NCBI GenBank assembly: GCA_035464655.1
Contig: DATHRZ010000044.1
Span: 1-64,000 of the forward strand
Source: JARFPW01 sp035464655
Lineage (GTDB): Bacteria > Gemmatimonadota > Gemmatimonadetes > Palauibacterales > Palauibacteraceae
Length of the DNA: 64,000 nucleotides
Reading direction: 5' to 3'
Positions 58,998-64,000 of the stretch are shown in pieces (position 1 is the stretch's first letter; every line of letters starts with the position of its first letter). The notes below the pieces were generated by a model that saw only the letters and a program-made list of their open reading frames with translations, searched no databases and was not told the origin of the DNA. A program made the position numbers and the translations under genes.

Positions 58998-59863
58998 GTA
59001 TTCTGATCGGACAGGACACCCGACTGGTCGTGCAGGGCATCACGGGCCGCGACGGCTCGTTTCACGCCCGCCAGATGATCGAGTACGGGACGCAGGTCGT
59101 GGCCGGAGTCACGCCGGGCAAGGGCGGCCGCACGTTCGACGACGCCGTCCCGGTGTTCGACACCGTCGAGCGCGCCGTCGACGAGACGGGCGCCAACACC
59201 AGCGTGATCTACGTACCGGCGGCATTCGCGGCCGACGCGATTTTCGAGGCGGCCGATGCGGGCATCGAGCTCATCGTCTGCATCACCGAGGGAGTGCCGG
59301 TGGGCGACATGACCCGTGTGCTCCCCTACGTGCGTGACCGCGGGGCGCGGCTGCTCGGCCCGAACTGCCCCGGGCTCATCACACCGGGCGTCTGCAAGGT
59401 GGGGATCCTCCCGGGACAGATCGTCGCCCCGGGCGACATCGGGGTCGTGAGCCGCTCGGGAACACTGACCTACGAAGTGGTCTATCAGCTCACCCGAGCG
59501 GGCCTCGGTCAGTCGACCTGCGTGGGGATCGGGGGCGATCCGCTGATCGGCACCGACTTCGTCGACTGCTTGCGGATGTTCGAGGAGGACGAGGGGACGA
59601 TCGCGGTCGCGATGATGGGCGAGATCGGCGGCACGGACGAGCAGGTGGCGGCCGAGTTCGTCCGCGACCACATGAGGAAGCCGGTCGTCGGATTCATCGC
59701 CGGCCAGACCGCACCGCCGGGTCGGCGGATGGGGCATGCCGGGGCGATCATCTCCGGCTCCGAGGGAACCGCGAAGGAGAAGATGAAGGCGTTCGAAGAC
59801 TGCGGGATCAGCGTGGCCGAGCGGCCGGCCGACTTCGTCGGGCTGATCCAGGAACGGATATGA
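58994..59863 (+). CDS. sucD: Succinyl-CoA synthetase, alpha subunit
   Basis: 289 residues, GTG start. VQGITGRDGSFHARQM, GVTPGKGG, GPNCPGLITPG, VSRSGTLTYE, and the phosphohistidine loop RMGHAGAIISG. Substrate-level phosphorylation in the TCA cycle with SucC. Overlaps the possible first ATG of ndk. Confidence 0.97.
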
Positions 59864-59880
59864 GCGAGAAAAGGACGAGC

Positions 59881-60309
59881 ATGGCTGCCACACATACACT
59901 CACGATCATCAAGCCCGACGCGTTCGAAAGCGGCAAGGCCGGTCCCATCCTCGCCCACCTCGAGGACGCGGGCTTCGAGCTCGTGGCGGCGCGCGTGCTC
60001 CGCCTGGCCAAGGCCGAGGCGGAGGAGTTCTATGCGGTGCACCGCGAGCGGCCGTTCTTCGGCTCGCTCGTAGAGTTCATGACGTCGGGGCGCTGCATGC
60101 CCATGGTGCTGCGACGTGACGACGCGGTGGCGGAACTGCGCCGCGTGATCGGCGCGACCGACCCCGCCGAAGCCGAGGCGGGCACCGTGAGGGCCCTGTA
60201 TGCCGAGAGCAAGGAGCGCAATGCGATTCACGCCTCGGATTCGGACGCCAACGCGGCCGTCGAGGCAGGGTTCTTCTTCGCCCGTCGCGACTGGCTGGCC
60301 ACTGATTGA
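59881..60309 (+). CDS. ndk: Nucleoside diphosphate kinase
   Basis: 142 residues from the ATG at 59881, which has AAAGGA six bases upstream; an ATG at 59860 overlapping sucD would add seven residues. Lys11 in IIKPDA, and His117 in RNAIHASDS (phosphohistidine). It evens out nucleoside triphosphates. Being next to sucCD fits using ATP or GTP formed there; this link is inference. Confidence 0.96.
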   Translation: MAATHTLTIIKPDAFESGKAGPILAHLEDAGFELVAARVLRLAKAEAEEFYAVHRERPFFGSLVEFMTSGRCMPMVLRRDDAVAELRRVIGATDPAEAEAGTVRALYAESKERNAIHASDSDANAAVEAGFFFARRDWLATD

Positions 60310-60890
60310 CAGAACTACTGAATACCGCTATGCATAAGGGCTTGCCGACGCTTCCTTTGTCGCGCGATCGGCTGCGCGAGGGCCCGGTCGGCTTCGAGAG
60401 CGACCTGGGCCTCGAGAGCGAGTTCGGCCCGATCGGCTTCGAGCTCGACGGTCCGCCCGAGGTCGCGATCACGGCCGAGGAGATGCAGGACGGCCGGGTG
60501 CGGATCAGGGGCTCGCTGACGGCGCGCCTCTCCGAAACCTGCTCGAGGTGCCTGAATGTGGTCGAGCGAGAGCGCAGCATTCCGCTCGACTTCCGGTTCG
60601 AGCCGGGTCTCGATGCGTGGGACGAGGGTCCGGGGGTGTACGCCCTGGACGCCAATCAGGATGAGCTGGACGCTGGGCCGGCGTTGCGCGAGGAACTGTT
60701 GCTCGCACTGCCGGATTATCCGCTGTGCCGGCCCGAGTGCCGGGGGCTCTGTCCCCAGTGCGGAGCCGACCTCAACGAGGGCGACTGCGATTGCGCGGAG
60801 CCCACGGGCGATTCGCGCTGGGACGCGCTCCGCACGCAGCTCGCGTCGGATGGACTCGCAGCGAACGACGATGAACGACAGGATGGTTGA
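60306..60890 (+). CDS. DUF177-family protein (YceD-like, 23S rRNA accumulation)
   Basis: 194 residues from a TTG overlapping the ndk stop; an ATG at 60330 is an alternative start. LTARLSETCSRCLNVVERE and CRPECRGLCPQCGADLNEG are the conserved DUF177 Cys sites, with EELLLALPDYPLC between. The family (YceD) helps 23S rRNA accumulate and sits before rpmF in most bacteria, as here. RpmF starts two bases after its stop. Confidence 0.9.
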   Translation: MTELLNTAMHKGLPTLPLSRDRLREGPVGFESDLGLESEFGPIGFELDGPPEVAITAEEMQDGRVRIRGSLTARLSETCSRCLNVVERERSIPLDFRFEPGLDAWDEGPGVYALDANQDELDAGPALREELLLALPDYPLCRPECRGLCPQCGADLNEGDCDCAEPTGDSRWDALRTQLASDGLAANDDERQDG

Positions 60891-60892
60891 CG

Positions 60893-61078
60893 ATGGCGGT
60901 ACCGAAGAGACGGACATCGAAGCAGCGCAAGCGGAAGCGTCGCGGCGGTCAGCGGGCGAACACGTCGCCTGCGACACAATCGTGCGAGCGCTGCGGCGAT
61001 CCGCGGCGCCCGCATCGCGTGTGCCCCACCTGCGGTTACTACGGTGACCGCGAGGTGGTGCGCGTCGAGGAGTTTTAG
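60893..61078 (+). CDS. rpmF: Ribosomal protein bL32
   Basis: 61 residues: AVPKRRTSKQRKRKRRGGQRA, then CERCG and CPTCGYYGDREV. Cys31, Cys34, Cys44 and Cys47 form the zinc site, so this is the zinc-binding type. Part of the large ribosomal subunit. It is followed 21 bases later by fabD. Confidence 0.96.
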   Translation: MAVPKRRTSKQRKRKRRGGQRANTSPATQSCERCGDPRRPHRVCPTCGYYGDREVVRVEEF

Positions 61079-61099
61079 AAGCCCGCTTCCGAGGGCACC

Positions 61100-62050
61100 A
61101 TGAGCACGCGCATCGCGGCGATGTTTCCGGGCCAGGGCTCGCAGCATGTCGGCATGGGAGCGAAGCTGGCGGAGGCGGAGCCGGCGGTCCGGCAATTGTA
61201 CGAACAGGCCGACGAGATCCTCGGCATCCGGCTGAGTCGGATCTGCCACGAGGGCCCCGAGGCGGACCTCGTGCGTACCGAAAACGCGCAGCCGGCCATC
61301 CTCCTGCACGGCTTCGCCGCGTGGAGCGTCCTCCCGACCGAGATCCGCGACGCCGTGGTCGTCGGCGCCGGACACTCCCTGGGTGAATTCACCGCATGGT
61401 TGGCGGCCGGCGGCCTGTCCTTCGCCGACGCGCTCCGAACCGTGAGGCGGCGCGGCGAGCTCATGGCGGCCGCCGGCGACGAGCGGCGGGGCACGATGGC
61501 CGCCATACTCGGACTCGACCCGCAGACGGTCGTGCGGGTGTGCGACACGATCTCGAACGAGACGAACCGGACGGTCGTACCCGCGAACTACAACGCGCCG
61601 GGCCAGATCGTGATCAGCGGCGACGTCGAGGCCGTCGAGGCCACCTGCGCCGCCGCCCTCGATGCCGGGGCCCGTCGCGCGGTTCCGCTCAACGTGAGCG
61701 GCGCTTTCCATTCGCCGCTGATGCGCGGCGCCCGCGAAGGCCTTCGCGAAACTCTTCAGGGCCTCGAGATGGCGGACCCGTCGTTCCCCGTCGTGGCGAA
61801 CGCGTCCGCCGCGGCCGTCGAGTCGGGCGAGGAAGGGCGGGAACGGCTGGTAGAGCAGTTGACCAGCCCGGTTCGGTGGGTGGAATCCGTGGCGGCGATG
61901 GAGGAGTACGAACCGGGGCTGTGGATCGAACCCGGCCCCGGCAGCGTGCTCACCGGCCTGCTGCGGCGCATCGAACGCCGCCGACCCATGGCATCGGCCG
62001 GCACACCGGAGGAAATCGAAGCTCTCGTGGAGGCATTCCATGCAGCGTGA
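61100..62050 (+). CDS. fabD: Malonyl-CoA:ACP transacylase
   Basis: 316 residues. MFPGQGSQHVGMG, nucleophile Ser93 in GAGHSLGEFTAW, and His in GAFHSPLM. It loads malonate on acyl carrier protein. Overlaps fabG by 11 bases; the fabG ribosome site GGAGG is within its end. Directly behind rpmF, without the plsX and fabH genes often found there. Confidence 0.95.
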   Translation: MSTRIAAMFPGQGSQHVGMGAKLAEAEPAVRQLYEQADEILGIRLSRICHEGPEADLVRTENAQPAILLHGFAAWSVLPTEIRDAVVVGAGHSLGEFTAWLAAGGLSFADALRTVRRRGELMAAAGDERRGTMAAILGLDPQTVVRVCDTISNETNRTVVPANYNAPGQIVISGDVEAVEATCAAALDAGARRAVPLNVSGAFHSPLMRGAREGLRETLQGLEMADPSFPVVANASAAAVESGEEGRERLVEQLTSPVRWVESVAAMEEYEPGLWIEPGPGSVLTGLLRRIERRRPMASAGTPEEIEALVEAFHAA

Positions 62051-62783
62051 ACTCGAAGATCAGGTCGCGATCGTCACGGGCGCGTCGCGGGGCATCGGCC
62101 TCGCGATCGCGAGGAGTCTCTCCGGCGCGGGCGCGCAGGTTGCCTGCGTATCGCGCGGCCTCGAAGGCGCCGAAGCGGCCGCATCCACCCTCGACGGCCC
62201 GGCGCGTGGCTACGCCTGCGACGTGGCCGATCCGGAAGCGTGCGGCGAGCTGGCCGAAGCCGTCGAACGGGATCTCGGTCCGCCCGACATCCTGGTCAAC
62301 AATGCGGGCATCACGCGTGACAACGTTTTCGTCCGGCTGAAGTACGAGGACTGGACGACAGTGATCGACACGAACCTCACGGGCGCGTTCAACATGACGC
62401 GGGCCCTGGCCCGCGGGATGATGAAGCGTCGGGCCGGACGTATCATCAATATCTCCAGCGTCGTAGGCTTGACGGGGAACCGCGGTCAGGCCAACTATGC
62501 CGCATCGAAGGCCGGACTCGTCGGCTTCTCGAAATCAGTGGCGCTCGAGCTGTCTTCGCGAAACGTGCTGGTCAACGTGGTGGCGCCCGGGTTCATCGAG
62601 ACGGACATGACCGCCGAGCTGGGCGACGATACGCGCGCCGAACTCGCGGAGCGGATCCCGCTCGGCCGGATGGGAAGCACCGGGGACGTCGCCGGAGTCG
62701 TCCGGTTTCTGGCGGGACCGGCGTCGAGCTATATGACGGGACAGGTGCTCGTCGTCGACGGCGGCATGGTGATGCAAGGCTGA
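62040..62783 (+). CDS. fabG: 3-oxoacyl-ACP reductase
   Basis: 247 residues, short-chain dehydrogenase. TGASRGIGLAIA (NADPH), NNAGITRD, catalytic Ser in ISSVVGLTGNRGQ, Tyr-x3-Lys in NYAASKAG, and the C-terminal PLGRMGSTGDVAGVV with VDGGMVMQG. It performs the first reduction of chain elongation. Start with GGAGG seven bases upstream, within fabD. Confidence 0.96.
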   Translation: MQRELEDQVAIVTGASRGIGLAIARSLSGAGAQVACVSRGLEGAEAAASTLDGPARGYACDVADPEACGELAEAVERDLGPPDILVNNAGITRDNVFVRLKYEDWTTVIDTNLTGAFNMTRALARGMMKRRAGRIINISSVVGLTGNRGQANYAASKAGLVGFSKSVALELSSRNVLVNVVAPGFIETDMTAELGDDTRAELAERIPLGRMGSTGDVAGVVRFLAGPASSYMTGQVLVVDGGMVMQG

Positions 62784-62801
62784 GCGCACGGCCGAAAGAG
62801 G

Positions 62802-62822
62802 GCCGCACGAGACTCGTGTGGC
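62802..62822. promoter_or_regulatory. Near-perfect palindrome upstream of acpP
   Basis: GCCGCACGAG, one base, CTCGTGTGGC: ten base pairs with one G-T mismatch. It lies 33 bases before acpP, inside the fabG-acpP gap. The left arm also pairs in part with CGGCC at 62789-62793, giving a competing hairpin. It could be an operator for a fatty-acid regulator or an RNA hairpin that sets acpP level; neither is shown. Confidence 0.5.
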
Positions 62823-62855
62823 TCACAGGGCACCCTTCACAGGAGATACCGAGAT

Positions 62856-63095
62856 ATGTCGGACACCGGGGACAAGGTACGGGAAATCATCGCCGACGAA
62901 CTCGGCGTCGAGATGGGCAAGGTCACGGACGAGGCCGCGTTCGTCGAAGACCTCGGCGCCGATTCGCTCGACACCGTAGAGCTCGTGATGCGGTTCGAGG
63001 AGGAGTTCGAAGTCGAGATTCCCGACGAAGATGCCGAGAAGATGCTGACCGTGGGTGACGCGATCAAGTATCTCGGCGAGCGGCAGGAGGGCTGA
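62856..63095 (+). CDS. acpP: Acyl carrier protein
   Basis: 79 residues, acidic. The phosphopantetheine site is Ser37 in LGADSLDTVELVM. An AGGAGA site precedes the ATG. It carries growing acyl chains for FabD, FabG and FabF, encoded beside it. Confidence 0.98.
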   Translation: MSDTGDKVREIIADELGVEMGKVTDEAAFVEDLGADSLDTVELVMRFEEEFEVEIPDEDAEKMLTVGDAIKYLGERQEG

Positions 63096-63096
63096 G

Positions 63097-63113
63097 CCCG
63101 CCGCCGCGGCGGG
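63097..63113 (+). other. Hairpin between acpP and fabF
   Basis: CCCGCC, a five-base loop, GGCGGG, starting one base after the acpP stop codon. No T run follows, so it is not a full terminator; it may stabilise the acpP mRNA end and lower fabF transcripts relative to acpP. Confidence 0.5.
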
Positions 63114-63123
63114 AGCGTCGATC

Positions 63124-64000
63124 ATGACCGAACGACATCGGGTCGTCGTCACGGGGATGGGCCTGGTCACCGCCGTCGGGCTCGACGTCGAGACGTCGTG
63201 GGCGGCGTTGCTCGAAGGACGGAGCGGGGTGGGAGCCATCACCCTGTTCGACGCGTCCGACCAGACGGTGCGGTTCGCGGCCGAGGTCGACGGTTTCGAC
63301 CCTGAGCTGTACATGGATCGCAAAGAGGTCAAGCGCGCCGATCGATTTCTGCAGTTCGCGATGGCCACGGCCGACCAGGCGATGCGCCAGGCGGGCCTGG
63401 ACGGGCACACGGCGGAGACTCCGACGGACCGCATGGGGGTCATCGTGGGCAGCGGCATCGGCGGCCTGGCGACGCTCGAAGCACAGCACTCGAAAATGCT
63501 CGAGCGTGGGCCCGGCCGCGTGTCTCCGTTCTTCATCCCCATGTTCATCGCCGACATGGCGGCGGGGATGATCTCGATGCGCTATGGAGCGAGGGGCCCG
63601 AATTACGCCACGGTGTCGGCCTGCGCCTCGAGCGCCCACGCCCTCGGCCTCGCGCTGCGGTCCCTTCGAAACGGGGAGGCCGACGTGATGATCGCGGGGG
63701 GAACCGAGAGCACGATCACCCCGCTGTGCATGGCCGGTTTCGCGTCGATGAAGGCCCTGTCGGAGCGGAACGATTCGCCGGAGACGGCGTCGCGTCCGTT
63801 CGACGCCCATCGCGACGGCTTCGTTCTCGGCGAGGGCTCCGGCATGCTGGTGCTCGAGACGCTGGAGCACGCCCGTGAACGCGGCGCCCTGATTCTTGGC
63901 GAGTTGGCGGGCTTCGGACAGAGCGCCGACGCCTACCACATGACGGCGCCCGCACCCGGCGGTGTCGGCGCGCAGCTCGCGATGCGCGGTGCGCTGGCCG
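63124..64000 (+). CDS. fabF: 3-oxoacyl-ACP synthase II, 3' end outside the window
   Basis: 292 complete codons visible before the window ends. VVVTGMGLVTAVG, catalytic Cys167 in TVSACASSAHALG, and FDAHRDGFVLGEGSGMLVLE are typical for FabF. The two catalytic His residues would lie beyond the edge or near it and cannot be checked. It elongates acyl chains by condensing malonyl-ACP. It continues the fabD-fabG-acpP cluster. Confidence 0.95.
   Translation, partial: MTERHRVVVTGMGLVTAVGLDVETSWAALLEGRSGVGAITLFDASDQTVRFAAEVDGFDPELYMDRKEVKRADRFLQFAMATADQAMRQAGLDGHTAETPTDRMGVIVGSGIGGLATLEAQHSKMLERGPGRVSPFFIPMFIADMAAGMISMRYGARGPNYATVSACASSAHALGLALRSLRNGEADVMIAGGTESTITPLCMAGFASMKALSERNDSPETASRPFDAHRDGFVLGEGSGMLVLETLEHARERGALILGELAGFGQSADAYHMTAPAPGGVGAQLAMRGALA

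Overview
The window is a high-G+C bacterial chromosome segment, almost fully coding, with strong G/C preference at third codon positions. It has no tRNA, rRNA, CRISPR, phage or insertion-sequence genes that I can see. The cell is a respiring diderm: it has a complete 14-subunit-type complex I, an exported outer-membrane beta-barrel candidate, SppA and TCA-cycle genes. Several small proteins and the variant RNase HI look to me like Gemmatimonadota or close relatives, but that placement is an inference from recall, not a search. The window opens exactly on AAGCTT (a HindIII site), which would fit a cloned insert end.

Region 1 (1-6,400): the 3' end of a blue-copper protein, then a leftward two-component operon: a 977-aa hybrid kinase with two near-identical PAS domains, a receiver-only regulator, an 815-aa kinase with a receiver at its N-terminus and a degenerate cyclase-like tail, and a second receiver-only regulator. 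This block is visibly poorer in G+C than the rest and looks like accessory DNA. Region 2 (6,400-11,300): an APC permease fused to two UspA domains, flanked by non-coding DNA with decayed coding-like pieces; ornithine aminotransferase followed by a long inverted repeat; two tiny genes.

Region 3 (11,300-29,500) is dense housekeeping: citrate synthase and isocitrate dehydrogenase; a plug-plus-barrel protein; yicC-gmk-rpoZ-coaBC-uracil DNA glycosylase-dnaB; a chain of overlapping genes radA-ispD-tsaC-phosphatase-aroE-comF; then gap-pgk-tpiA-secG, giving lower glycolysis plus a Sec subunit. Region 4 (29,500-41,200) is mixed: RNase HI (variant active site) divergent from carA, sppA, an HU protein, an aminotransferase, molybdopterin genes moaD-moaE-moaA, malate dehydrogenase with an NfeD-like membrane protein, an HD-GYP protein, DUF423, dCTP deaminase and an alpha/beta hydrolase.

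Region 5 (41,300-55,430) is the nuo operon in canonical order A-B-CD-E-F-G-H-I-J-K-L-M-N, with C and D fused and G short. Region 6 (55,490-64,000): phosphohexomutase, carbamate kinase, succinyl-CoA synthetase, nucleoside diphosphate kinase, then DUF177-rpmF-fabD-fabG-acpP-fabF, where plsX and fabH, often found between rpmF and fabD, are absent; fabF runs off the end. Together regions 3-6 supply carbon flux through lower glycolysis and the TCA cycle, feed NADH to complex I, and start fatty-acid synthesis. I found no clear new multi-gene system; the most unusual items are the RNase HI variant, the sensor-kinase block, and the decayed pieces and inverted repeat around the permease.
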